A stretch of DNA of 64,000 nucleotides from Liolophura sinensis (taxonomy: Eukaryota; Mollusca; Polyplacophora; Chitonida; Chitonidae), in NCBI RefSeq assembly GCF_032854445.1, contig NC_088298.1, positions 17,505,976-17,569,975 on the forward strand, given 5' to 3'. A program made the translations under genes and the position numbers. This document shows, in pieces, positions 23,886 through 34,735 of the stretch; the first letter of the stretch is position 1, and the number at the start of each line of letters is the position of its first letter. The notes beneath the pieces are model-generated. The model had not been told where the DNA came from and did not search any database. It saw nothing but the letters and a program-made list of their open reading frames with translations.

Positions 23886-25354
23886 CGAATGGATCAATGC
23901 CCAAGGGTAAAAACAAAAACAATTGAAAAAAGCAATTTCTGATTACAAACAGCGAAGTCTGTGCACTAAAGAAAGTAGCATTCAATAATCAAGAACAACA
24001 ACAACGCCGCCCTCACATAGAAATGCTCGCCACAGCGAAAACAAATCGAACAGAACAGCAAAATTTGGAACTCTTTATGTGTACGTGTTTTGTGTTCTAT
24101 ATCTGCATAAATCACATTTCTGCTGGTGGACTAAGCTTCATCGAGGCCCAGTCCCTTAGCAGTGTTTTCATGCTATTGTTTTCATAAATTGCAGGTAACG
24201 TCACTGCATATTTGTCTACCTAATTCTGCTTAAAACACGGTGCTAGAGGGCGTGTAAATTGCTACCATTTAACAGCTAGAATAAAACACTAACTGAGGTA
24301 AAACTAACAAGAGACCGTGTTTCACCGGTTACGTGTGACTATTTGTCACGCTGTCGTCGCTGCTCGAGGTGGCGTTAAGCCCTAATTTCCGTAGGAGAGA
24401 CAAAGAGGGCGAAAACCAAATGGGCCCACTTAATTTTAAACATACGTTACAGCGATTTTTATTGGAACCTTACTTATCGTGTCAAAAATAAAACTTATAA
24501 CTTCAGTTTTTGTACTGAGGAAGTAAAGAGCCAAACTCTGTTTGCTACCACTCTTGATATCCAAAAAGAACTTAGTACAAGTCGGGTAATCGTGTATTAG
24601 CATTACGCAAAGCATAGTGAGAACTGCAAAAAAGTGGCATCCTGCAAGGTGCACGCCTTCCACCTTACTAATTTAATTAACACAATTTGTAGATATTACG
24701 TTAGGCAAATATGAAAAAATCCTGACTCGGTCGTTGGGTCTAATTGCATTACCATCAATCACCAAATATTAATCACAGATGGCAATTTCTCAAGGTCCAA
24801 TTCTTCACTTCCTATACCCTGTATTTTTTTTGTCCATTTGCTTCATATCAGTCGTGTTTAGCTTATATAATATCTGGTCGAGTTTTTTATGTTTCTTTTC
24901 TTTATTCTTAACTAACTGAAAACAGATTTGGTGATAACACGTACGCCATTAAAAGTGAGTTATTTTGGGCGTTCGCCTCTTGGTGACATTGAGCTAAACA
25001 CGTGCTGGTGTATGTCAGACAAAAACATGTGCGCGCAATCTACACCCTTCTGACTATTAAGCTAAAATAAAACACTCTTAAAGATACAGGTAATCAGAGC
25101 TTTAATTACTGTGTGTTTATATCGTGCGGTAATTTATGACTTTACAGCCGTGAAAAGCAATTTTATTATCATTTTATGCGAGGGTATTTTTGTTTGTTTG
25201 TCCTCGCGATAAGAGAACACAGCCAATTCTTTGGTTGTATCAACACACATATACCATACACGTGTATGCGTGTGTTTACGTGGTTCCATAGACTAGTAAT
25301 ATTTTCAAATATTTTTTTACCATTTCTATCTATAATGCTCATGATTCTATGCGC
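23886..25354. other. No gene seen
   Basis: AT-rich; nothing recognised on either strand. Confidence 0.4.
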
Positions 25355-25400
25355 CGAAACCGACATTCGTATACCAGCGGATAACCAATTAGGGCGTCAT
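25355..25400 (-). repeat. Repeat G fragment
   Basis: gccgaaaccgacattcgtatac and cagcggataaccaatt correspond to the reverse of the repeat G core at 27270-27330. Only about 45 bases align. Confidence 0.45.
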
Positions 25401-25479
25401 GAAGTCATTTCATCCCCTTGTCATAATATGAGCAGACTGATGTATAACTTTTATAACGTTTAAACAATCGCGAGTTACA

Positions 25480-26580
25480 CTTTCGGTTTCAGTGTGAACG
25501 TACTGATTCATAACACTTTGTAGCTTGAACGTCTTAAGAATTTTCTTCCAATATGAGCAGGCCGATTCCCAGCACTTTGTATCTTGGACATCTCAAACAT
25601 TTCAAACATTTTGCCGGCTTCCGTGGCTCAGTTGGTAGCCCGCTGGCGGAGCGTAATGACCCAGGAGCCAGTAACCAATGCGGTGGCTGTGAGTTGAAGT
25701 CCAGCTCCTTCTGGCTTCCTCTCCGGCCGTACGTGGGGCGGTCTGCTAGCAACCTGTGGATGGTCGTGGGTTTCCCCCGGTTTCCTCCCACCATAATGCT
25801 GGCTGTCGTACAAGGGAAATATTCTTGAGCGTAAAACACCAATTAAATAAATAAAATCAAAGATTTTGTTTCAACATGGGCATAGAGTATCCAAAAAATC
25901 TAATCTCTGCAACACTTTATTCCAGTGAGAGCATACAGATCGATAACCTTTTGTATCCTACCCTAAACACTTTGTTCCAGGGAGAGCTTACAGATCGAAA
26001 ACGCTTTGTATCCTCTCTTACACACTTTGTTCCAGTGAGAGCATATGGACCAATATCCCTTTGTATCCTATCTGACACACTTTGTTCCAGTGAGCGTATA
26101 CAGTTGGATATCTGAGAGCATACGGATCGATAACTCTTTGTATCATATCTGACACACTTTGGTCCAGTGAGCGTATACAGATGGACATCTGAGAGCATAC
26201 GGATCGATAACTCTTTGTATCCTGTCCTAAGCACTTTGTTTAAGTGAGAGCATTCAGATGGATAACTCTTTGTATCCTATCTGACACACTTTGTTCCAGT
26301 GAGAGCATACGGATCGATATTCCTTTGTATCCTATCTGACACACTTTGTTACAATGAGCGTATGCAGATCAATGTCCCTTAGTATCCTATCTGACACACT
26401 TTGTTACAGTGAGGGTATATAGATCGATGTCCCTTAGTATTCAATCCTAAACAGCCATGACATGGCTGCAACATTTGTAAAATGGCATTAATCCAAAATC
26501 ATGCATTTACTCAATCACTTTCGGTTCTGATATAAGCATACTAACCCATAACACTTTGTACCCTGAACATCCTACACACC
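25480..26580 (+). repeat. 55-bp minisatellite with decayed flanks
   Basis: The core at about 25880-26450 repeats cactttgttccagtgagag and cagatcgat..c.ctttgtatcc with a 55-base period and some 77-base steps. Decayed units with aacactttgta extend on both sides, and a SINE-A (25618-25855) lies inside the left flank. Confidence 0.9.
25618..25857 (+). repeat. SINE-A, full length, probable TSD
   Basis: It runs from ccggcttccgtggctcagttg to aattaaataaataaa. The flanks tcaaacattttg (left) and tcaaagattttg (right) look like a 12-bp target-site duplication with one change. Confidence 0.9.
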
Positions 26581-26602
26581 AAATTCATAGCCCAAACTAT
26601 AA

Positions 26603-26870
26603 GTTATTTGTTTATTTATTTATTTATTTGATTGATGTTGTCAGCCGTTGAACGTCGGCTTGGGAATGGGCCTTGTGATTATTGACCCACATGTCCTTAG
26701 TGGTTGACGGCTGATATACGAATGTCTGTTACGACACCAAAGAGCTTGGAGAAAGGGACGTGTACAGTACATATATTTATAATATTTCACTTATTCGACG
26801 GTGGCCAGCATTATGGTGGGAGGAATCCGGGAAGAACCTGGGGAATTCGATCGACCATCCATAGGATCCT
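26603..26870 (-). repeat. SINE-A interrupted by repeat G
   Basis: The tail tttatttatttatttgattg is followed not by tgttttacgcc but by gggaatgggccttgtgatta, then ttgacggctgatatacgaat (repeat G). SINE-A resumes at aatatttcacttattcgacgg near 26780 and runs to about 26865. Confidence 0.75.
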
Positions 26871-27129
26871 AACTATAAGGATGACATAGTGCGACAATCG
26901 TCATCTAATCACACATAACTTGTGAAGTATACAGACAATTTCACTTCTACATTATGTGTTTTGTTAACCATTCTTGATCTTGCAAAGCGTGTCTCTGGGA
27001 GTCCTGAATGTTTACAAACTATGAATTTTGTTGTGAACTACACCATAGCTGTTTTGTATAGACTTCTGCAAACGAATTCAGGAAATCTAACTTACTTTAA
27101 ATCCCCCAGAATTTTCGGATAGCCATATT
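26871..27129. other. No gene seen
   Basis: Nothing recognised. Confidence 0.4.
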
Positions 27130-27335
27130 TTGAGTCTTCCCTGCATCACTGAAAACGGTTGATTGCTTCTCTTTGAATGATTCCATCGTATCTTCGTAGT
27201 TTATGTACTTTCTTAGTTCTTAGTATTTTGCATTAAATCTCGTTTTGGGAATTGGCCTTGTGATAACTGACCCGGAACGTCCATCTTGGTTGACAGCTGG
27301 TACACGAATATCTGTTGTAACGCGTAGATTGTCAA
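27130..27335 (+). repeat. Repeat G, longest copy
   Basis: tcactgaaaacggttgattg, ttctctttgaatga, cgttttgggaattggccttg, tgataactgaccc and ttggttgacagctggtacac define the family. Related pieces lie at 14591, 26650 and reversed at 28985. Confidence 0.7.
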
Positions 27336-27559
27336 ATACGCCGTATAATATATTCTCCATAACAGTTGCTCTTAAGAATGTGGGGGTGAAACATATTATC
27401 AAACCATGGCAGCTATGTGGAATAAATACCGAGTTTATTTAATGATCAAGAGGAGTGAAGTTGTCCTTTATAACGCATTAGCATGCGCCACATCCCTCAT
27501 ATATGGTTGACGCCTGACGTGACAGATTTTCCTGATGTCACAGAATCGTGGCCAAGCAA

Positions 27560-28440
27560 TTCTAAACCCACCTGTAGGGCTATGTAGTCATTTGATGTCT
27601 GGACATCCAGAAATGATAGCCATTCATGTCTGAAAAGACATGTAGGGATATGTGACCCTTTGATGCCTAGACTTCTTGAAACTGTAGACTTCCAAGCCTG
27701 ACCACACATTTAGGGCTAAGTAACCCTTTGATGTCTGCTCATCCAGAAATCTTAGTTACACTAGCACAGAACATACAGAGCTATGCAACAATTTGATATC
27801 TGCACATGCAGAAATCTTAGTTACACTAGCACAGAACATACAGAGCTTTGCAACCGTTTGATGTCTGCACATCCAGAAATCTTAGTTACACTAGCACAGA
27901 ACATACGGAGCTATGCAACCCTTTGATGTCTGCACATCCAGAAATCTTGGTTACACTAGCACAGAACATACAGAGCTATGCAACCCTTTGATATCTGCAT
28001 ATTCAGAAATTGTAGTCATCCAAGTCTGAGCACATATATAATAGCTATGTAACCATTTGGTGCCTGGACAATTGGAAGTCGTGGTTACACTGGAACAGAG
28101 CAAACAGAGCCATGCAACACTTTGATGTCTGAACATCCAGAAATCGTAGTTACACTAGAACAAACCAAACAGAGCTTTGCAACCCTTTGATGTCCGAACA
28201 TCCGGAAATCGTAGTTACACTAGAACAGAACAAACAGAGCTTTGCAACCCTTTGATGTTTGCACATCCAGAAATCGTAGTTACACCAGAACAGAACAAAC
28301 AGAGCTTTGCTACACTTTGATGTCTGCACATGCAGAAATCGTAGTTACACTAGAACAGAACAAACAGAGCTTTGCAACCCTTTGATGTCTGCACATGCAG
28401 AAATCGTAGTTACACCAGAACAGAACAAACAGAGCTTTAC
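27560..28440 (+). repeat. 65-bp minisatellite
   Basis: About 13 units containing ccctttgatgtctgcacatc and aatcgtagttacac, then cagaacaaacagagctttgc. The left units are the most diverged, and the right end joins a hairpin element at 28461. Confidence 0.95.
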
Positions 28441-28460
28441 AATGGCAGCCATCTTTTATA

Positions 28461-28624
28461 GATGGTTTTGCAATGGCAGCCATCTTTAAGGTAAGTTTGT
28501 GTATGTTGCCCATTTTATGCCCATACCAGCAAAGGGCTTCTGCCCAGCTTATGACACCTAGCATAAGACACCCAGTGAGCAATACACAAACTTATCTCAA
28601 AGATGGCTGCCATTACAAACCATC
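28461..28624. mobile_element. Hairpin MITE flanked by TA
   Basis: The left arm gatggttttgcaatggcagcc and the following atcttta..gtaagtttgtgta mirror the right arm tacacaaacttatctcaaag and atggctgccattacaaaccatc. TA flanks both ends (28459-28460 and 28625-28626), as expected for Tc1/mariner-type or related target duplication. 164 bp. Confidence 0.8.
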
Positions 28625-28649
28625 TACATTAATACAAATACACATAAGT

Positions 28650-28919
28650 TCCGGGCATCCGTGGCTCAGCCGGTTAGCTCGCTAGCGCAGTGTAATGACC
28701 CAGGAGCCTCTCACCAATGCGGTCGCTCTGAGTTCAAGTTCAGCTCATGCTGGCTTCCTTTCTGACTGTACGTGGGAAGGTATTTCAGCAACCTGCGGAT
28801 GGTCGTGGGTTTCCCCCGGGCTCTGCCCGGTTTTCTCACACCACAATGCTGGCTGCCGTCGTATAAATGAAATGTTCTTGAGTACCGCGTAAAACACTAA
28901 TCAAATAAATAAATAAATG
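28650..28919 (+). repeat. SINE-A, full length with 11-bp TSD
   Basis: Complete head (catccgtggctcagccgg, gagttcaagttcagctc), body and aataaataaataaatga tail. The target duplication acataagttcc is exact at 28642-28652 and 28920-28930. Confidence 0.95.
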
Positions 28920-28984
28920 ACATAAGTTCCCAGCTTTCACTGGAAATATTTTTCACCAGAAGACAGCTTGGAGCACATTAGTCC

Positions 28985-29100
28985 ATTAAGAATCTAGGAG
29001 TCGAAACAGACATTTGTATACCAGCTGTCAACCAAAATGGACGTCCCAGGTCAGTAATCACAAGGCCAGTTCCAAAACGATGTTTAACAAAAAACAGTAA
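28985..29100 (-). repeat. Repeat G, reverse copy
   Basis: aacagacatttgtataccag, ctgtcaaccaaaatggacgt and cacaaggccagttccaaaacg are the reverse of the repeat G core. Confidence 0.7.
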
Positions 29101-29972
29101 AGTAGGAAATAAAGAGGGAAGAACGTATGTATGTCAAAAAATTAACGAGTGTGTTTTACCGTCCGCAGTCGGACGCATTGGAACCCTTTTCTTATCAGTT
29201 TGTACAGTCTCCTTTAAGAGCTGGGCAAGTAACGAAGCTCTCACTCTTCACAGTGATGAACCAGTGTTCACGTGGCGCCTTGGCAACTGGCTGAATTATT
29301 TTTGTGCTTATCTGCTCGAGGCCGTGGGAAAATCTTCCTCCCAGGTAATCTCGCACGTGGGGCTAAATATAGACTAACACGTGTTCGCTGCCGCAATGAG
29401 AGTTGGAGAACCGAATCTTGGCACGAGCGTCTCCTCTTACCTAATTCATTAAAAATCGGCACACAGTGCCAACTCGAGCAAAGTCGGCGATCGTTTCCGT
29501 ACATGTGAGCTCGTATATTCTCGGCCAGAATCGGAAAGTAAGCAGAATTTGCCTGAAGACCATGAGGTACCACTTCATACCAATCGACCAGTGTTACCTA
29601 AATTGTAATACATGCGTACTACACCTGCTTCACCAGTTCATAAATTGCCATCGCAAAGGTATAAAAAATGAACTTTTAAAGTGCAGGTCCGAAGTGCTAA
29701 AGGCGGTAAACTACTCCCATGTCCTTGTCCCTAATTCGCCATAAAAGTCTGTTCAACGACTTACGAAGCAAACAAATGATATTCATTGTTTCACGTTACA
29801 TCACTTACCAACTTCTTTAGAAGCTTTCCTCGCTGTATTTCGCTCATGTCTCGATGGTGTCTCCTTGTGACAGACCGTTCTCAGCTTCGACTTGCAATGC
29901 ATTTATAGTGCTGCCTCACTGAATCGCCATATGTCCAGCCGTATAGAAAGGTCAATATTTTTGAAGTGGTTC
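29101..29972. other. No gene seen
   Basis: This stretch (29160-29570) is less AT-rich and has overlapping open frames on both strands, but no domain or splice pair was recognised. Confidence 0.35.
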
Positions 29973-30106
29973 TGGGCCCGGTTTCACGAAGCGCTCTGAG
30001 CGTTACCTTCACTTAACTTCTCACAGCAACAAGTACTGTAGACATTATGTCGTCAGGGTAGTTGCGAGCTCGTAACGTTAAGAGAGCTTCGTGAAAACTA
30101 GGCCCT
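29973..30106. mobile_element. gtttcac inverted-repeat element, copy 2
   Basis: tgggcccggtttcacgaagc at the left mirrors gcttcgtgaaaactaggccc at the right. 134 bp, non-coding, clear terminal symmetry. Confidence 0.75.
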
Positions 30107-30340
30107 GGTTTCGGAACAGTATATCCAGTATACACGTAACGGACATCTCAGATAAGACTCTTGGCGTCAACAGCCATCATTAAGTAAATGTCAAATGTCA
30201 AACCCGCACGTCTATTAATAACCACAATTCTAAACCACGAGGTCACTAGAGTATAACGGTTTAACCTTTTCCAGTATATAATGGAATGCCCGTGCAGTCT
30301 TGTTGGCTTGAATCTATAAAGTGCTTTTATACATCAACAC

Positions 30341-30540
30341 NNNNNNNNNNNNNNNNNNNNNNNNNNNNNNNNNNNNNNNNNNNNNNNNNNNNNNNNNNNN
30401 NNNNNNNNNNNNNNNNNNNNNNNNNNNNNNNNNNNNNNNNNNNNNNNNNNNNNNNNNNNNNNNNNNNNNNNNNNNNNNNNNNNNNNNNNNNNNNNNNNNN
30501 NNNNNNNNNNNNNNNNNNNNNNNNNNNNNNNNNNNNNNNN
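30341..30540. other. Assembly gap (200 N)
   Basis: Exactly 200 N, a placeholder-like length. The 17 bases tgcttttatacatcaac occur immediately on both sides (30322-30338 and 30541-30557), so the gap may be a false break or a collapsed tandem repeat. Confidence 0.95.
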
Positions 30541-30557
30541 TGCTTTTATACATCAAC

Positions 30558-31320
30558 GCATTTCCATTCATACCATTTAGTTTGTTTACTTCAAACGTTC
30601 CTCTTTAAATGCAGCTCATTAGCTTTCGCATCGGCGACAGCACGCACACAGATAAACTTTAGTGGAATACTAGACATATCTACGATCTATATGGCAAAGC
30701 TCAAAATTATTCAACGTCGTACTGAAAAGAAAAAAAAGAATAGAGGCCGTGTTCCCACAGACATGCCATTGCATTTGCGATTACTCGTCCGATGGTTCTT
30801 CAGAGAATGGGAATTACACAAATACGCTGGTCAGGAATGCTTCATGTGTTTCCACAGACTCCGCACGTATTATCGCCGTGCGGATCGAACATGTCCCATT
30901 TTTAACGCAACGAACGATTATTTATTGCTTGGGTGGATTAACGGGATAGCAGATTATACAAGTGAACGCATTGGTCAAAGCAGGGGCCGAGTAAACACTG
31001 TAGCGAATGCAACGCATGGGCCGTGGAAACACCGTATCGAATGCGTTAAGCAATCACATGAACTAACGCAAGCGCAACCGCGTGTCCGTGGAATCAGTGT
31101 TGTACAAGGGGGTTAGTTTTGGGAGTGCAGCAACCCTTATCATAGCGTACACTTGGTAAACCATAATCAAACAAGCCACTGGCGAATTTATTTCCGTACA
31201 CAGACCGAGTTCTTTAGTGTTCGTCACATTTATGGAAGGGAGATAATGTCCCGTAAACTTCATGTAAGACACACCAAATTAGTGGGGACTATAGGAGCAC
31301 TGTCAACTGCGAGGGTGGCG
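30558..31320. other. No gene assigned
   Basis: A plus-strand frame runs from before the gap through 31116 (about 190 residues after the N run) with a basic stretch KKKKNRGR, but no domain was recognised. Because it spans the gap it cannot be judged. Confidence 0.3.
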
Positions 31321-31498
31321 TATACAACTGAACCGATTCACCATGAAAGTATAAATGAACCGACTCACCATACACGTATAAATGAACCAAGTCGCCAAGT
31401 AAGTAAAACTGAACCTACTCGCCAAGCAAGTATAACTGAACCCACTCGCAAAGTAAGAATAACTGAACCGACTCGCCAAACAAGAACCGATGAACAGT
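31321..31498 (+). repeat. 27-bp minisatellite
   Basis: Six units of about 27 bases (gaaccgactcgccaagcaagtat type). In the frame that ends at 31500 each unit reads EPTRQ.SIT or a close variant. The period keeps frame, but no gene was recognised around it. Confidence 0.8.
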
Positions 31499-32304
31499 AA
31501 ATATCGTCAAATTCAAAGATAATTTGGGAAAAGGGTTAAACATTATCTACATAAATGTTTAACGATATCCAGAAAAGAATCCATAAACGCCATTTTGCTA
31601 TAACAAGAGTACAGGCTTTATTAGTACATTTGGACACAGACCCCCATTACGACTTCCGTTTTTCAGTAGGGACGATTGTAGTTCTGTGTATTTTAGGGTG
31701 TAAAGTCTTTTTTTGCTGCCAGCCTGCCGTTTTTGGTGTACAGGTGCATGCTTGGTATCAAAATGATGGAAATTGTCTAAGATTTGGGCAGGTATGAGTT
31801 TTAATGGTGAAAGTTTGAAATTCTGGGCGAGAGGACACAAGGAGACAGGTGGTGATGAGGCTGCGAGTGACGTCCCCTTGGCGTTGCCAGGCACCCCTCC
31901 CAGCTGCCGGCATGGAAAGGTCCAGATTTTGACGGTCAACCTATGTCAAGATTTTTACAGCTTCTTTCTCACAGGCTGGGCCAGGTATGCACCAAAGCGT
32001 ATTGGCCTCGGAATGTTTGGGACTGAGCTACAGCGCTAAACGTTAACATTGTCGCTTATGGAAAACTAATGGGGGTCTGTGGCCATTTACAGAAAACGGT
32101 TTAGTGTCCACCATGTAACCATCGTATCTCGTTTCAATACACCTGTCGTAATGTTGACTTGCGTGTATTCATAGTACTGCCTCACTGGAAGGCAGCCGCC
32201 GTGCATCACTACACACAGATCATCGCTGTCCTTAAAGCCTCAACCAACCCCAAGCATCAGCCGCCTTAAAATGAAAATGAGCGCAAAATGCCTATGTACC
32301 GCTT
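31499..32304. other. No gene seen
   Basis: Several short frames on both strands around 31600-32040, none with recognised domains. A fragment with actgcctcactggaaggcag near 32177 resembles pieces at 4812 and 29912. Confidence 0.35.
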
Positions 32305-32600
32305 GGGTTTTCATGCCATGCTTAACAATTTTTCATTCATATGAAAACGACGAAGCATTAGGTGTGTGCGCATATATTGAGTCTTCTTGCGGCAGGGCGA
32401 GTCCATGCCGCCAAAGTGCTGCGGCCATTGAAGTATCATGCCGAATACACCAAAGATGATATCCCACCCAGTCACATTATACTGACACCGGGCCAACCAT
32501 CACTGTTTCCCTGCTCTAATCGCTTTCTGCTCAACACCAAGAGAGGGCGCAGCAAGAAACCATTTATAGTCTTTGGTTTGGCCGGACCTTAGTTTGATCA
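32305..32600 (-). repeat. SINE-C, near full length
   Basis: aacaatttttcattcatatg at the left is the tail side. Then come gcggcagggcgagtccatgcc, gaagtatcatgccgaatac and atttatagtctttggtttgg. The order matches the copy at 48228-48532. Confidence 0.8.
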
Positions 32601-33364
32601 ACTTGTTCTCGTCACGGTATGGCTGAAATATTGCCGATATGGCGATAAACCACAGTCATTGGATTCAATTATTCGCTAGTTTGATCCTAGGCCACGAGCA
32701 CAACAACAAACCTGAATCACAAAAGTATTTAGAGCACAGTTTTCTTTTATTATAAAAAAAACTGAAAACGCGCATACTAAAACTACATGTGCGCCTAGAA
32801 CGTTTTTATTTTCATAATCTTTTACCATATTTTTTTTGTTTGAAAATGCGAATAGCATACTCCCAGAAAAAGTGAAACGGGACTCAAAGGTTTACGTGTA
32901 AGAGAGGAAAGAAACAGAAAACGATTAAACGAAATAGAACTTACCTGGTAATAAAATTCTTTAATAACGTGATCTGATTTCATGGAAGTAGGAAAACTGT
33001 ACAGTTTTGCAGTGTAAGTTTCACTACAAGAAGCAATAACGTATTAGTGTTTGCGCAAATTGTGCGTCAACGAAAAGCCATTTAGCGCCTGTTTTCAGAA
33101 TTTTGTAGACAAGGGGAAGTAACTCTCAACATATTTTGAGGAACACAGTCCACGCGCAAGAGCAATTTCAGTACCTCCTCACCCATCATTGGCCTATTAC
33201 CATGATTATGGTAAATGTAAATGACATAAAATTTCGCCCAGAAATTGCATCTTAAGACGCTAATGAATGTGAAAAAAAAACAACATTTGTGTCGTGTTTG
33301 CATAATGCAGATGAATAAAGATGGCAGTCTGAATAAGACGCTGGGTTCATTGTCCCTATCTTCA
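32601..33364. other. No gene seen
   Basis: AT-rich; nothing recognised. Confidence 0.4.
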
Positions 33365-33500
33365 CATCGACCATCATTGGCGGTCGGATATATAACAATT
33401 TGGTTTAGACACCTCCATTTTCTCGGCAGAATTGGTCCTGGGTCTACCGCTTCCGAAGCCGACGCTCTACCAACTGTGCTATCCGGGTCGGTCATCACAG
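33365..33500 (-). repeat. SINE-B-type tRNA-like head
   Basis: On the minus strand, accgacccggatagcacagt and tggtagagcgtcggcttcgg carry an A-box-like motif, followed by a gacccaggacc B-box-like motif. It matches the head of SINE-B at 55492. No SINE body follows, and pairing was not good enough to call a functional tRNA. Confidence 0.6.
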
Positions 33501-33879
33501 CTAAATCTTAAACAACATTAACAAGCAAGAACAACACACGCTCGCGAAAATGCATACAAATTACCCACAAACTGCTGTAGAAAAAAATAACACAGCAATG
33601 CCAAAACAAAAAGATTTGTGAACACTTTAACAATTCTAAAAAAAAAAATTCCAGAAATAATCTTTTCCTCCACCCTTAGACCTGTTTTGGTGCAAATGAA
33701 AGACTCCCAAGTACAGCATCAATCACCTATCAAATAAATAAGTGAGAATTTCAAAACAACCTTTTCAAACGAAGTTGGCTTGTTGCCATATTTCAAGCTC
33801 ATAAGCATACAAACTGAGCCAATTTCTGCCTCAGATAACTTGTTAAAATGGTTCTGAAGTGTCATATGCACTACAGATT

Positions 33880-34115
33880 CATTTATTTATTTGACTGTGT
33901 TTGTGGCTGTACTCATAAATATTTCAGCTATTTCACTCCCAGCATTATGGTGGGAGGAAACCAGGCAGAGCCCAGGAAAAAACACATGATCATATACAAT
34001 TTACTTGCAGAAACTGTCATCTACGACCAGAGAGGAAGCCAGCATAAGCTGGACTTGAACTCACAGCAATTACATTGGTGAGAGCCTCCTGGGTCATTGC
34101 TCTGCGTTAGCTGTA
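33880..34115 (-). repeat. SINE-A downstream of inversin stop
   Basis: A nearly complete copy in the same sense as inversin: tttatttatttgactgtg at the left, gaggaagccagcataagctgg and gagcctcctgggtcattgc at the right. Its tail gives the first canonical AATAAA found downstream of the inversin stop codon at 34659. Confidence 0.85.
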
Positions 34116-34658
34116 CTAAATGAAATGGAAAACGTAACTGGCCGTGGTATATTTAAAAAAAAAAAACAGTTGGTTCCAATGGAACAGATACAGGTTAACA
34201 AAGCTTTGTTTCATGGATATTTACATAAAATTATATTTTATGATATTTACATATTTATAAAACAGACTGAAACGACAAACAGACCAACAAAAAGATATCA
34301 AAAAAGCAAAGATAGCTTTCAGAACTGAAAGTTAAAAATGGCAACACATCTTCTGTATTTCTTGACTAAACTTTTCAACGAATAGAAGCAACAAAGCAAA
34401 TATAGTCCAACAATATGGTATCTGATTGGTTTCAGTTTGAGAAATAAATTTTTAAAACAGTTTTATCTCAACTAAAATGTTCAGCACAGATTACAAGTAA
34501 AAGACAAATCTCTGGAACTGTATTATGACCAGCATCATTTTACATAGATGTACATTTCATATCACAAGGGTGCACAAACGTATCAAAATTTTCAACTGCT
34601 TTTGTATCCTCGGACTTGCCCATAAAAAAATTCTTCCCATTTCACGAGTTTCAAGGTG
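34116..34658 (-). other. Probable inversin 3' UTR
   Basis: Follows the TGA at 34659-34661. No AATAAA or ATTAAA was found on the minus strand in this stretch; a TATAAA variant lies near 34255. The true end of the transcript is not visible. Confidence 0.45.
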
Positions 34659-34735
34659 TCAAGACTTGTTCATATTGTAAGAGAATTTGTTGTTTGCCTT
34701 TCCATCTCTTGCCACTTTGATGTGCTGAAGTTTAT
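34659..34735 (-). CDS. INVS: INVS exon 23 (last coding exon)
   Basis: The acceptor is ctttttttcag before ATAAACTTCAG. It is entered in phase 1 and ends in TGA after FSYNMNKS. Human inversin has a closely similar KNFSYNLQS near its C-terminus, which supports this as the true end, although the human protein continues for about a dozen residues. Confidence 0.85.

Noticed and set aside
30286-31116. Plus-strand frame of 276 codons
   Set aside because: It spans 200 N and no domain is recognised. The open state across N is meaningless.
33082-33498. 138-codon minus-strand frame
   Set aside because: Its first third is translated SINE-B head; the rest has no recognised domain.
33430-33500. tRNA gene on the minus strand
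   Set aside because: A-box and B-box-like motifs exist but the arms do not pair well and the segment matches the head of SINE-B; treated as a SINE fragment.
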